64,000 nucleotides of DNA from Acanthosepion lycidas (Eukaryota > Mollusca > Cephalopoda > Sepiida > Sepiidae), in assembly GCA_963932145.1 (NCBI GenBank), contig OZ010588.1, positions 102,556,012 through 102,620,011 on the forward strand, in the 5' to 3' direction. The translations under genes were made by a program, and so were the position numbers. Positions 44,370 through 55,771 of the stretch are shown here, one piece after another; positions within the stretch are counted from its first letter, which is position 1, and each line of letters opens with the position of its first letter. The notes under the pieces were generated by a model. It was not told the origin of the DNA and searched no databases. It was given only the letters and a program-made list of their open reading frames with translations.

Positions 44370-44765
44370 AAAGATAACGATTGACCCTAAAATTGAAGAG
44401 GCCAATATTCTGGTGGAAAGCAACCTTGTAGGAGTCTGTTCCACAAAGCATCAGTTCTTACTAATGAAATACGAACGGAATGAGGATGATTCGCCCTTGT
44501 GTCCTGGCATGACAGGTCCCAGTTGCAAAGGTCCGAGTTCATGGGACCAAGAAATGTAACTCGTCAGAACACATGGCATGGAAATAACGATAGAGTAGCG
44601 AGAGGCTGGCGAGCTTTCGCCTGTGAGAAAGGAGCTGTAGGTTGGAAAATAATCAATCACCCACAAGTCTGCGGAGTCGCGTTTTTACTCTATCAAGGCC
44701 GGCAAGTGAGGACTGGACAACTCCCGCACAGATATGGCAGTAATACTCCATTTTTGTTTGTTCTG
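44370..44765. repeat. Dispersed repeat shared with 12.9-13.33 kb
   Basis: Same ordered lines as at 12.9 kb, again directly before an antisense YADD-family LINE. Confidence 0.65.
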
Positions 44766-44769
44766 ACTT

Positions 44770-45250
44770 TTTAATCATTTCACATCAAGCAAGATAATTA
44801 AGCCACTAAGACGCAAGGGGGTTACTGAGTGTGAGAGAATATGAGAAAAAGAAAATATTATGATGAAGAGAGAATAATAAATGAACAAGAATTAAGAAGA
44901 CAGAAGTTAAGATTTAAATTTTCGAAGATCAAACTTCATTGAATAGCAATAAATAGGAATAGAGTTCCACAAGCATGAAGTTCGGAATAAGAAACTGTTA
45001 GCATAGAATTTATGGTTACATCTAGACATTTGAACAGGAAAATGATGAGACCTTGCAACTAATCCAGTACTACGCTTACATTCATAGTCTAGGTACCAAT
45101 GAGGAAAGCTCATCAGAACAATTATTATGAAAATATTTATAGAAAATATAAAGGGAAGCTACGATACGGCAATGGAAAAGTGACTGAAGCCAAGGTTCCA
45201 GGACACTATAAATAATTTTGCAGATTTTTCTTTGTCTTTTATCTGGAATC
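44770..45250 (-). mobile_element. Antisense YADD-family LINE 3' relic
   Basis: The 3' block is at 44,776-44,825. The minus strand reads IFYKYFHNNCSDELSSLVPR (45,140-45,080), HHFPVQMSRCNHKFYANSFL and LWNSIP, the C-terminal signature. It meets a sense copy at about 45,250. Confidence 0.75.
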
Positions 45251-45254
45251 TTCA

Positions 45255-46445
45255 AAAAGATAGCAGCAAAAATTTTCAAGATATAATCAACAAGAACATT
45301 GTTGATCACATCAATAGGAACAACATCCTGAACGACAAACAGTACAGGTTTCGATCGACTCAGTCCACTGCTGATATCCTAACTGTTATTACTCAAAGAA
45401 TACGTCTCAAGGACGATCGCATTAGATATTTCAAAGGCCTTTTACAAAATGTGGCATGAAGGGTCACAGCAAAAGTTCCTGAGCCATGGAATCACTGGAA
45501 GAGTTTAGTCAATTCTAAAGTCCTTTCTAACGGGTAGTTCTTAACAGCCTGTCCTCCAACGTCCAATGTTTGTGAATGTTTATGCTGATGATACAGCGTT
45601 CTATGGCTGCACCTCCAAATCTCTAGACGACCAGAGCATAGCAGCTGATCTCTCCTCTGGCCAAGCTCTAACAGATCAGTGCGAGTGGAGAGAATTCATT
45701 GGTCACATCCAATGCCTCGAAAACCAAACTAGTGACGTTAAATCATCACCGAGAAGACCCGGAACTTTCACAAATCACGACCAACGGGTGTTCCCCCAGG
45801 AAGGCCATCAGGAAGACTTAAAATCAACCCCCGATTTTAAGTAGGACTCGTACATACCATCCATCGCTGAAGATGTTGCAAAAAATGGTCGGTTCGATGT
45901 ATCGCTCCAGTAAGTACCTGACTCTTCTTGCTACCTTCTACCTTTACAAGAGACGGATCAGGCTGAGAATGGAGTACTACTGCCATATATGGGCTGGAAC
46001 AGCCCAGTTTTTGCTTTCCGGTTTTATCCAAAAATGTCTCCGCGTCCTTGTGGGTGACAAATTATTTTCCACCCTGCAACCTATTCTTCACAGATGAAAC
46101 GTCACAAGTACTCTTGCTGCTCTATAATTCTTTCCATGAAAAGTGCTCAGACGAACTACATTTCTTAGTTACACCAGACCCGCCATGACACACACATTGT
46201 AGCTAACCCCCTTCATTCCCTTCGTGTTTCATTGGTGAGATGTATGTTTCACTCATGCAGATTCTTCCTACGAACCGCTGCTTTGTGGAACCGACTCCCA
46301 AGAGGATGCTTCCCCGGTCACTCCAATCTTGACTTGTTCAAGTCTAGGGTCAAATATCCCTATGAACTGTGCCTCTTACTTTGTAACCCTCTACCAGGAA
46401 TTGTACAGGGCGAATATCATTGTAAAACACCAAAGAAGCACTAGA
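45255..46445 (+). pseudogene. Sense YADD-family LINE reverse transcriptase, broken
   Basis: Best view of this LINE. The plus strand shows ILNDKQYRFRSTQSTADILT (45,325-45,385), a degraded AFDKVWH-like segment (about 45,430), FVNVYADDTAFYGC (45,566-45,610, catalytic YADD), YKRRIRLRMEYYCHIWAG (45,945-46,000) and FFLRTAALWNRLPRGCFP at the C-terminus (46,260-46,320). This is the standard RT layout of the I/Jockey/CR1 broad group; I do not assign a clade. Several frameshifts. It forms a head-to-head junction with the antisense copy at 45,250. Confidence 0.8.
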
Positions 46446-46610
46446 CCAGATGTGACAGTAATTCAAAGCATAGATTCATTGATGGATATACTGTGAAACT
46501 ACCAAAACTAATCACTAAAGTAACTTTTTAATGAGTGAATTTTTCTATAAAATCGATGATTGTTTTAAGTATTTATTATTAAAATAAGGTTATTAAAACA
46601 TAGAACCATA
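46446..46610. other. Unassigned spacer
   Basis: Short stretch between the LINE and the Tc1-like element. Confidence 0.4.
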
Positions 46611-47845
46611 CAGTGGGCTATGATAAGTTTTTAGCTACCCTTGATTACAGCAATTTGGGCTTGTTTAATAACGTCTCTTCTTTTTTTCAGACAATAGTAT
46701 CAACCTACTCTCATCTATGATCGAAGTTGACATTTTGCAATGAAAGTTCGTGGAAGTAAAAAAATTAGTGAATTTCAACGCGGGCAGATAATAGGATGAC
46801 ATCAGTGTGGCAAGTCAAATAGAGAAATTTCTAAGTTTTCTGGCTTAATCATCAAACGGTTAATAGTACTGTCAAGAAATTTGATGAAGAAGGCCATTGT
46901 CACGTGGAACAACGTTCAGGAAGACCAAACATCGTGTCTGAACGAATGAAAAGGGCACTGAATAGGGAAGTCATCAGAAACCGACGTCAAAGATGTCGCC
47001 AACAGCGTGGAAATGTCGCTATATGCGGTGAAAAAAACTCTGAAAGATCTAGGCTATCAAAGAAGAGTTGCAAGAAAGAAGGCCTTGATTTCTTAAGTTA
47101 ACAGGAACCTTCGTAACGAGTGGGCGAGAGAATTCGAGAGCAAAGATTATGAATTTTGACAGTCTGTAATTTGGTCAGATGAAAATAAATTCTGACAATA
47201 TTCTAATTCGAGATTGGTTTATGTTTGGAGAAATCAGAATGAGACTTGGAACACTGAATGTCTGCAAAAGACCATGAAACATGGATGGATTGGAGTAATG
47301 GCGTGTGGCGCTGTCTGGTTTGGAGGGAAATCTGAGCTGATTCTTGTTGACGAGCGGTTGAATGATCCAAAATATTGTCAAATATTAGAGGAAGGCCTAT
47401 TACTATTATTTGAAACCAATCAGATTGACATGAATGCCTACCTTTTTCAAGAAGATGGAGCGCCATGTCATACAAGCAAAGTAGCAAAGGCCTGGAAGGA
47501 ATCGCAAGGAATCTAGTTACTGCCATGGGTATCCCAAAATCCTGACATGATTCCAAAAGAGCACGTTTGGGAGCACCTTGAACGAGAGCGTGTAACCAAA
47601 ATCACGTCAGGATCAACACTTAAAGAAACATTGATAAAGGAGTGGCAAAATATGGCTCAGACGATCGTTGATAACTTGATCAAATCCATGAAAAATCGAA
47701 TAAAAGCACTGAAAAAAACAAATGGAGGACCTACTCCATATGACTTACAAATACTCTTTGTTTATGTTCAATAGGGATTACGTAAATAAATTTTGAAATT
47801 GGATGTAGTTTATTTCTCCTGGTTAAAAAAATTTTTAGGACACTG
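46611..47845 (+). mobile_element. Tc1-like transposon, near full length but dead
   Basis: Ends start CAGTG on each strand (46,611 CAGTGGGCTATGATAAG; right end ...TTTTTAGGACACTG at 47,845). They share only a short inverted match, so the terminal repeats are decayed. Left-hand TA at 46,609-46,610. About 1.23 kb, typical for Tc1 without long repeats. Confidence 0.75.
46740..47774 (+). pseudogene. Tc1-like DD34E transposase, broken
   Basis: It starts MKVRGSKKISEFQRGQIIG at 46,740, then a helix-turn-helix pair up to about 47,050, with GRPN typical of the linker between them. The catalytic domain shows IWSDENKF (first Asp, about 47,170), YLFQEDGAPCHTSKVAKAW (47,440-47,495; E-D-G-A-P-C-H, second Asp) and QNPDMIPKEHVWEHLE (47,535-47,585), where the PxE-HVW glutamate is kept but the usual N-P-I-E reads I-P-K-E. 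Stops at 46,798, 47,191 and 47,514 and at least one frameshift kill it. Confidence 0.85.
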
Positions 47846-47929
47846 AATAGGGAAGTTATCAGTCAGTTAGTCAATCGGTTGAGTCCCAAATGTTAGCCTC
47901 ACAATATTTGCTATACTTATTTATATATT

Positions 47930-48420
47930 TATATATATTTATATTATATATTTATATTTATATATATTTATATGATTATAAATTAATTGATTTAAAATAT
48001 GGTTTTTCCGCTACAAACCATATTTTGAATCAATTAATTTATAATATTAATGCTCTGTAAATTTACATTGAGCACTATTTTGTAAAAGAACACCGGATTA
48101 TATATCTTACTGTTCTTTCTTTTATTTATCTATACATATATATTTATATTATATATTTATATCTATATATTTATATATTTATATATATTTATATTATATA
48201 TTTATATTATATATTTATATTTATATATTTATATTGTATATTTATATTTATATATATATATTATATATTTATATATATTTATATTATATATTTATAACTA
48301 TATATTTATATATATTTATATTATATATTATATATTTATATCTATATATTTATATATTTACATAATATTTATATTATATATTTATATCTATATATTTATA
48401 TAGTAGGGTAATACATTTCA
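47930..48420. repeat. TATATTTA-type AT minisatellite
   Basis: Irregular repeats of TATATTTATAT over about 0.45 kb, with a hairpin embedded near its left end and a short unique piece at 48,046-48,130. Confidence 0.85.
47975..48045. repeat. 71-bp hairpin with 31-bp arms
   Basis: ATTATAAATTAATTGATTTA... (47,975-48,005) pairs with 48,015-48,045 with one mismatch and a 9-nt loop TTCCGCTAC. MITE-like. Confidence 0.8.
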
Positions 48421-49440
48421 AATACATCAAGGATGATTTTCAATGATGCACTGTCTTCATTGCTGATTTCGGCTTTTGCATCATATCGGCTCAAACAGCA
48501 ACTCCGACCTGATTTCATTTTATATTATATATATATATTTATATAGCCTTAAAGTTCCTACGTCACTTGTCAAATTTCAAAATTTTCTTGGCCGCTTACG
48601 GCGCTCGAACCTGCAGCTGTATAAATCTATTCAAAGGCTACATTCTTTCAGTTGGATCTGCGAATCTATTGTCGCTGGTTTCAAAGCGGCCTCTATATCT
48701 GTTCAAGCTTCAGGGCTCCAAAACTGTAAGTCCGCCACTGGGATGGACGAATGGTGAACTTATATGTGTTAGATAGGTTATGGCTTCGAAGGATAGGAAG
48801 TTGTGGAAAGCCATGTTCGGCTACGGCCTGAAAAGATAAGGCCCATAAACAAAGAAAAATCAAATCCTCGAACGAAATACTCGGGAACAGAAACAACAGT
48901 CCGAAATAAACACATTTCTAAAGAGTCTTATTTACTTATAGCCAGAGCCAATCCGTCTTAAATGTCCATAATTCCCCGAGTAAATTTCAAGAAATGGGAT
49001 TTGCTTGAATAGAAAATAAAAATGTATTTTTATCTCTACAGAATATACTTCGGTTTCATTCATTTATCAGATGATAAAAATGAAATTTTTTTCCAATAAA
49101 AAGCCCTGCCGAATTTTTTTTCTTCTTTTGTAATTTTCCGATAGATATGAAATCTAAAATAATTTTGTTAAAGAAATATCATTTCTAGAGGTAATTTCTC
49201 TTCAGAGATAAGGAAGAACGAATCGAGCTATATTGGGGTAGATGAATATGAATAAACCGAGATATCAAGCTCTGAAAGTATTTGCAAAGAAAGTGAGAGG
49301 TTGGTAGAGAGGTAAGTAGGCAGAAAAATTGGTAAACTAAGAAAGATCGATAGAATGGGGAGTAGGCTGAGAAGGAATTGGCAAAAGCAGACAGAATGAC
49401 TAATACAAACGGAGTGATATTGAAAGATAGAAAATATAGA
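48421..49440. other. Mostly unassigned, with a short RTE-like LINE 3' end
   Basis: At about 48,780-48,840 the plus strand reads SKDRKLWKAMFGYGLKR, the terminal block of the RTE-like LINE. The remainder is not recognised. Confidence 0.4.
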
Positions 49441-49441
49441 C

Positions 49442-49442
<1 letters not shown>

Positions 49443-49528
<86 letters not shown>

Positions 49529-49549
49529 CAGACAGACAAATACAGACTG

Positions 49550-49613
<64 letters not shown>

Positions 49614-49656
49614 TCAGATAATTACCAGATCTTAATAGATAGATAATGAACAGATT

Positions 49657-49708
<52 letters not shown>

Positions 49709-49744
49709 GATCAGATCTTAATAGATAGATAATGAACAGATTGT

Positions 49745-49798
<54 letters not shown>

Positions 49799-49832
49799 GA
49801 CCAGATCTTAATAGATAGACAATGAACAGATT

Positions 49833-49884
<52 letters not shown>

Positions 49885-49980
49885 GACCAGATCTTAATAG
49901 ATAGACAATGAACAGATTTAGATAGATAGATAGATAGATAGATAATGACCAGATCTTAATAGATAGACAATGAACAGATT

Positions 49981-50039
<59 letters not shown>

Positions 50040-50074
50040 TGAGCAGATCTTAATAGATAGACAATGAACAGATT

Positions 50075-50135
<61 letters not shown>
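49443..50135. repeat. (TA)n-(GA)n-(GATA)n higher-order array
   Basis: (TA)n 49,443-49,494, (GA)n 49,494-49,522, then GATA blocks separated by a recurring spacer AATGACCAGATCTTAATAGA-TAGACAATGAACAGATTTA, about seven times to 50,135. Blocks and spacer were amplified together. Confidence 0.95.
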
Positions 50136-50137
<2 letters not shown>

Positions 50138-50650
50138 CGATTCATACGAAGAAATTAGATGGGGAAGTTTTAAAACGGGAATATAACTGTGGAATAAAAT
50201 CCATTTTTAATTGGCTTGTTCTTTTTTGTCTAATTCCCTGCCTGCCTACCTCTACAAATAAAAACACCTCCAAATGCAACCTGACGTGTGCGTATACACT
50301 TCCATTCGTCAATAATAAAGAAAGCAAAACTGTGAAGATATACTTTTCTCGGTTTCCTATGTTTGTTTGTTTTCTCATACCAAAGAAAAAACGCCTATTT
50401 TGTGACGTTTAGATTATTAACTTATTTAATTTTTCGTCCTGTTCTCTAATTCCGTTCATGTTTGGATATATAAATGGCTAAGAAGAGGCAAGTTATCGAT
50501 CATGGAAAGTCGTTCTTACCCATTGACCCGGTCTTCCAAGAATTAGATTTACGAGCGTCATCAGGCAATTGTAAATAAAAACTGCTTGATCGTCTGACAA
50601 TATTTTCGGTGCCTATCAATCACCTTTGCTTCTCGATACAGTGAGTTGAA
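50136..50650. other. Unassigned
   Basis: No motif found. GCGTCATCAGGC at 50,553 lacks a partner GAAA and is not counted as a hammerhead. Confidence 0.35.
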
Positions 50651-50653
50651 TTT

Positions 50654-50654
<1 letters not shown>

Positions 50655-50701
<47 letters not shown>

Positions 50702-50711
50702 TGAGTAGGCT

Positions 50712-50776
<65 letters not shown>

Positions 50777-50851
50777 TTTCCCTGTGAAGTTTTGAAAGGG
50801 TTCCATCGTCTGTTGCAGGCACTTAAGTAGCTAGCTAGCTAGCTAGCTAGC

Positions 50852-50894
<43 letters not shown>
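50655..50894. repeat. (GATA)n and (TAGC)n arrays
   Basis: GATA at 50,656-50,702, 50,712-50,776 and 50,853-50,895, with a TAGC run at 50,828-50,854. Confidence 0.95.
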
Positions 50895-50896
<2 letters not shown>

Positions 50897-51177
50897 TGTA
50901 CGATGGATAAATTTTCGTCTAAATTACGGAAAAATGAAATTAGAAACTAATATCACATTTTAACATATATATATATTTACCAAAATTAAACAAAAATATC
51001 TTGAAGTATTAAAGAGTAAATTTATTCAATAAAATCGCCACTGGCTTCAACTACGTTCTCCAGATGACTTTGGAATCTCCTGTAACTCTTCTGGGGAGGT
51101 CTCCTTGTTTAAGTTGGTGAATGCTGCCATAATCCTTGCTTTCAATTCATCTTTTGGTGTTGCAAGGAATTTTGTTG

Positions 51178-51231
<54 letters not shown>

Positions 51232-51555
51232 TGCGCCTCACACATAATAATCAAGGGGCTTCAGTCTGGGGAGTTGGATGTCCAGATTTAAGAGGTGACG
51301 TGGGCGCGGAAACTGTCTGACAGCTATGTGTGGCACGGCGTAGAGTCCAGGAGCTACCCTCTTGACCCAGGACAGTACGACTTTCTTAAGGGACTTTATG
51401 TAGGCGTCCATGTTGAGTCCGAGGCCATGTAGGAAGATCAATGAAAGCATACGCCAAACACCTTCTTAATTACCATTAGACTCTTTCCAAATCCTCTGCA
51501 TTGTCATCAGAATAACACCCAAACACTATGAAATGTTCGTATTGCAGCTTCATAT
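50895..51555 (-). mobile_element. Mariner copy 3 (same family), truncated and invaded by (CT)n
   Basis: Minus-strand copy of the 15.1 and 58.1 kb mariner. Its right end (GATGGATAAATTTTCGTC at 50,901) is the terminal repeat. The coding relic includes DELKARIMAAFTNLNKE-like wording (complement of 51,110-51,155), a (GA)n expansion at 51,181-51,228 in the place where copy 2 has GAGCGAGAGACC, and the N-terminal MQRIWKESN-like part at 51,475-51,505. It stops at about 51,555 without its other terminal repeat. Confidence 0.8.
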
Positions 51556-51589
51556 ATAAAGGGTATTTCATTAAGACGGATTATATGTA

Positions 51590-51803
51590 AGGGTGTTTCA
51601 TTAAAACGGATCAAAGTCAGCAGTTTATTTACTGCTGACTATTGGTGCTATTGGTGAAAATTCATTTATTTCTCTATGCTATTTACGTTCTGGCAATTAT
51701 GTGAAAAAATTTATATCGCCCAAATATCCGCCAAATCTGAAAAAAAATCATTAGACGCTTAAACTTAATTCACATTAAAATCGGTGCATGTTATTGGAAC
51801 ACC

Positions 51804-51808
<5 letters not shown>
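51590..51808. mobile_element. Possible MITE
   Basis: Ends GGGTGTTTCATTAAAACGG (51,591) and ...GCATGTTATTGGAACACC (51,806) are imperfect inverted repeats (GGTGTTYCAWTAA). A similar end AGGGTATTTCATTAAGACGG occurs 30 bp upstream. No target duplication was fixed. Confidence 0.35.
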
Positions 51809-51867
<59 letters not shown>

Positions 51868-52193
51868 GTAGAGTGGATAAACGAAACAGCCAACTATAAG
51901 CAGGCGTGTACGCGGGTGGTGGTGTGCATACGCAGGCAAGCAATTAAATAATCGTTAAATTTATGCATGAGGTATAAACGCAATAGTGCTCAATGCAGTT
52001 ATACAGAGCAAAGATATGTATTAATTAGTATATATACGCGTACCTACGTTTTTGGCGTGCGACAAAAAACTGTTTACTTTATATGATAAAATTATAATAA
52101 ATAATAATCACTCTACTATCAGTATCGACCCCTCTTTTGGATTAATGCTGTGAACGTTGGAATTCATATATTACTTTCGTTCTCATTGAATCT

Positions 52194-52255
<62 letters not shown>

Positions 52256-52545
52256 TATATATATATATATATGTGTGTGTATGACAAGAGCTCATTTCCA
52301 AATATAAATAGAAAAGAAATTCCAACTACGCTACCTACAGCCAGATCTAACCATTACACAACTCATAGCTAGCTAAATATAATGGTTATGATAATGTTGA
52401 GTTTAACCGTTTCCATATTCGCCATACCTTAATTGAACAATCACAGGTACTATCGGTTGACATTTCTAAAATATTTCTCTTCAAACAATTTTGTAATAAT
52501 TTAGACTTCTCAAGTACAATATTATCGCTCCTTTTATGGGCTGTG
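51806..52545. other. (TA)n tracts and unassigned sequence
   Basis: (TA)n at about 51,807-51,864 and 52,197-52,272. The rest is not recognised. Confidence 0.5.
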
Positions 52546-52549
52546 TCTC

Positions 52550-53115
52550 TTCCGGACATTGGCGATCATGGCTCCCCACAATGTACTATCCTTTGTAGCT
52601 CTTAACATTTTTGCTGTCTCTGTTAAACCTTGCTCCGTCATCGATTTACTCAAACTTTTTATATAGGTTTTGCGATGTTTTCCTCTGTCACTCTTGCCTT
52701 CAATCTGTCCTATGAGTATCAGATTTTCCAAGTCTTCTTTCCGTATTATGCACCCTTGAAATTTCGACCGTCTCTTACAGATGCTAAGTATACGTGTGTT
52801 TTTCATTTTCATTTTTCTGTAAAACTTTATATCCTTCTGTAGAACCACATTTCTAATGCTTCAAGTCTCTACTTTTGTAGGAAGATTGCCCAGCATTCAG
52901 TTCAATATAGGAAGACTGATATTACCTAACAGTTCAGTAATGTTTTCTTTGTTTCTAACGAAGTTTTCCTGTTTCTTAGTACTCTGCTTAGCATTTGGAA
53001 GGCATCTTTCGCTATTCCAATACGCCTTTGGATCTAAGTGTTGCACTTTCCGTACTCTGTTTAAACACTTCCCAGATATTTAAAGTTTTGTATTTGTTTG
53101 ATTTTTGGTATCTCC
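52550..53115 (-). mobile_element. RTE/BovB-like LINE C-terminal relic
   Basis: Minus-strand frame (52,534-52,848) has RKEDLENLILIGQIEGKSDR and TKDSTLWGAMIANVRKR, the final block of the RTE-like LINE. The upstream part to 53,115 matches 9,480-9,690. Confidence 0.8.
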
Positions 53116-53119
53116 GATT

Positions 53120-53420
53120 TGTAATTTGCATCACTTGAGGACTTTCAACAGCAGCAATAACTAGAATGGATAGCACATGTAAATTAAAGAGGAAATAATG
53201 ACATAATCAATATGTTAATGTTCCATACTACTTCAGACAAAAGGTTAGGAAGGAAACCTCAGTCAATACTGGAAGGATCGATAACAATTACTGGACTTGA
53301 GAAACCCGTTTTCTTGAAAAATTGTTTTAATAGAAAGATTTTATAAAATTCAACTGATAGTAGCACTGTGTTCAGTCAATGAATGCTGAATGTTTCCTTA
53401 TAAGGAAACGGCTGATATTA
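53120..53420. mobile_element. Single-unit copy of the 8.3-9.15 kb composite repeat
   Basis: Same left flank, one 115-bp unit and right flank as at 8.3 kb, again next to an RTE-like LINE relic. Confidence 0.75.
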
Positions 53421-53599
53421 CCATTACCATTTTCCACGATTTAGAATTCAATGTTCTTCTCCTCCAAGGTTTCTATCGAAGTCCGGCAAGATGATCCTTC
53501 GCTGCTATTTATCCCAAAGCTAGAGGATGGACAGATGGAATTACGTCTTCTCCAACAGAATTAGGCTGAACTGAACATAAAGGGACTCAGCTGTATTTT

Positions 53600-53790
53600 T
53601 TTTTTATGTGTTATCAACCTTCATATATTTCAACCGACAGTGGCATAGCTGCTCGGTCAATACACTCCGAATGTTTCCTTATAAGGCAACTGCTTATATT
53701 GTCACTGCCATTAGAGATGAGGATAATGCTAAGTGTACGACGAATGAATGCCGAATGTTTCCTTGTAAGGAGACGGCTATTCTCATCATT
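53600..53790. repeat. Tandem or diverged units around TTTCCTTATAAGGAAA-like palindrome
   Basis: GAATGTTTCCTTATAAGG (or a near variant) occurs near 53,388, 53,667 and 53,752 and also at 9,118, each time followed by a variant of ACGGCTAT. It is the 3' part of the composite repeat. Confidence 0.6.
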
Positions 53791-54748
53791 ATCATTATCA
53801 TATTCAGGCGAAGCGTCAGATCCTTATCAGAGACATATAAATCTGGAACCTTTCCATCAACGCTATTTCCGAAGAATACTATATATCCATTAGGCTTGTC
53901 ACCTTCCAGACAATGCTTTTCTTCAACGTACTCACAGTATATGGAGATGGTTATTTGCAAGCATCGCCAACGGTGGGGAAGGTATCTGGTAAGAAAGTAC
54001 ACCAATAAATTGATAAATTAAAATGAATGATCTATTAAAATAAACAAAATACTAAGAAGACCTTCCGGATATGAGGAATTGGTTACAAAGTCCGGATATG
54101 AGGGGTCATATTTAGATTAAAATAAAAGAACTGAAATCAGATTTAACATTTATTTTCAATAATAGTAAGCAAAATAAGCTAATGGTGAGGGAAATATAAC
54201 GAAATTGATTTTAAGGAAAAAGAAATAAATTATGTAATGTTAATGACAATTCATTAAATTAAGTTGTGCCACGTATGCAAAACAAATAATGTAACGAGGA
54301 TTTTTTAATCGCTGTTGTATGATGATTCTTTTTCTTCTAATGTCATTCTCAAATTTTCTGCATATCGTTTTGCTTTGGTTCTTGAATTTTTTTAAAGGAA
54401 AGACACTTTTTAACACTGCGTGCGTTGTTGCAATCGTCAAAGCTGAATGCTGGTTTTCTTTCCATAAAACTGACTTTTCAATTGATTTTCAATTTCAATC
54501 ACAATCATGCATCTCGTCGCTATCTTGTTGCAGACGTGTCTCGTTATCACTCTTTCCTCTTATTCCAATTGTCTTTTGCACCAATACAAGCCATTAGGGT
54601 TAGATAAACATAAGAAATTATCCAAAGTAAATTTCCTGAAAAACAGAAATTTCAAATCAGTTACATATCACCCAAATAGTTCAAATATACGCATCAAAAT
54701 CATGTCCGGATATGAGGGATTCCGGCCGGATATGAGGGATTCTACTGC
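53791..54748. other. Unassigned, flanked by CCGGATATGAGG lines
   Basis: TCCGGATATGAGG occurs at about 54,066, 54,091, 54,704 and 54,723 in direct orientation. No coding signal. Confidence 0.4.

Positions 54749-54749
<1 letters not shown>

Positions 54750-54816
<67 letters not shown>
54750..54816. repeat. (TA)n tract
   Basis: About 65 bp of TA dinucleotides. Confidence 0.95.
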
Positions 54817-54819
<3 letters not shown>

Positions 54820-55145
54820 AATATATAGAAAATAGGAAAGAACTCGCAAGGTAAATAATCCGAAGTTCTTTAGTATTTTTGTTTTTATTTAAAAAAAACA
54901 GTGCTCAATACAAAAGTAGACCCTAAATTATAATCATTTTTTACAAATATTATTCCCTAGCTACATAAGAGTTCTCATGTTTCAAAAACAAGTGCTGAAA
55001 ACTTCAATATAATTATTGATTCCAAAAATTTCGCTTAAGGATGAAACAAAACATGATACTTTCATCCTAATAATTATATTGAAGTTTTCAGCTCTTTTTT
55101 TTTAAACATGAGAACTCTTATGTAGCGAAGAAATAATATATAATA
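54820..55145. mobile_element. Foldback copy of PLE terminal sequence
   Basis: The left arm (CAGTGCTCAATAC, CTACATAAGAGTTCTCATG, CTTCAATATAATTATT) and the right arm (AATAATTATATTGAAG, CATGAGAACTCTTATGTAG) are inverted copies of the end sequence of the 40-42.6 kb PLE, joined by a 50-bp centre with GATGAAACA. There is no coding part. (TA)n is at the left, a short TA run at the right. Confidence 0.8.
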
Positions 55146-55216
55146 ATATATATATAGCTGTTTTTCTCTATACTCTTTCCCTCTTTTTCTTTATTTCTCT
55201 TCCCTATTTCTATATA

Positions 55217-55769
55217 CACCATTGTACAAATTAATTGAAAAACGAATAATTCCGTTATTATTTACATTTGTAGTATTTTTCCAATGAAACCTGACCCAGT
55301 GCGCATGTAAGTACTTCGTATGTCCATTCCACGATGTCTTTCCTTGCAGATTGACAACAGGTTCTCAACTGGATTTAAATCGGGAGAGTTTCCGGGACAG
55401 TCTATTGTACTTTGATTTGTTCACTGGTAAGGCTTGCCATTATGTTCGTGCAACGTTACAAATTTTTCGCACGCTTCCTCGGAGTAACGTCCATCGCAGA
55501 CAATGACAAGGACAACAATCGAGACAATGGTGTCTGGGCGGGATAAAAATCTGATGCAATCACGTATGACGTAATATCTTTCAAGACCAAACAAATTTCA
55601 TCATACACCCCGAAAATAGATTCATATTACTGCACACCATTGGAAATGACCTAATCTGAGGAAAGATTAGAAATCGATTACACACTGTCACTTCAATGGG
55701 TCTAAAACTGACCGTATGTTGAAAGAAAGGAAAATAAAATGGTTGTGTCAATTAATTTGCACAAGGTTG
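55217..55769 (-). mobile_element. Tc1-like transposon, deletion derivative (553 bp)
   Basis: Terminal inverted repeats TTGTRCAAATTAATTGA at both ends, with TA at 55,215-55,216 and 55,770-55,771. On the minus strand a transposase C-terminus reads DCPGNSPDLNPVENLLSICK (about 55,410-55,350), the DD34E third-residue box, then ERHRGMDIRST. The N-terminal two thirds are deleted. Confidence 0.85.
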
Positions 55770-55771
55770 TA

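Noticed and set aside
50545-50570. CCTGATGACGCTCG as a hammerhead core
   Set aside because: No GAAA partner or closing stem I downstream on that strand.
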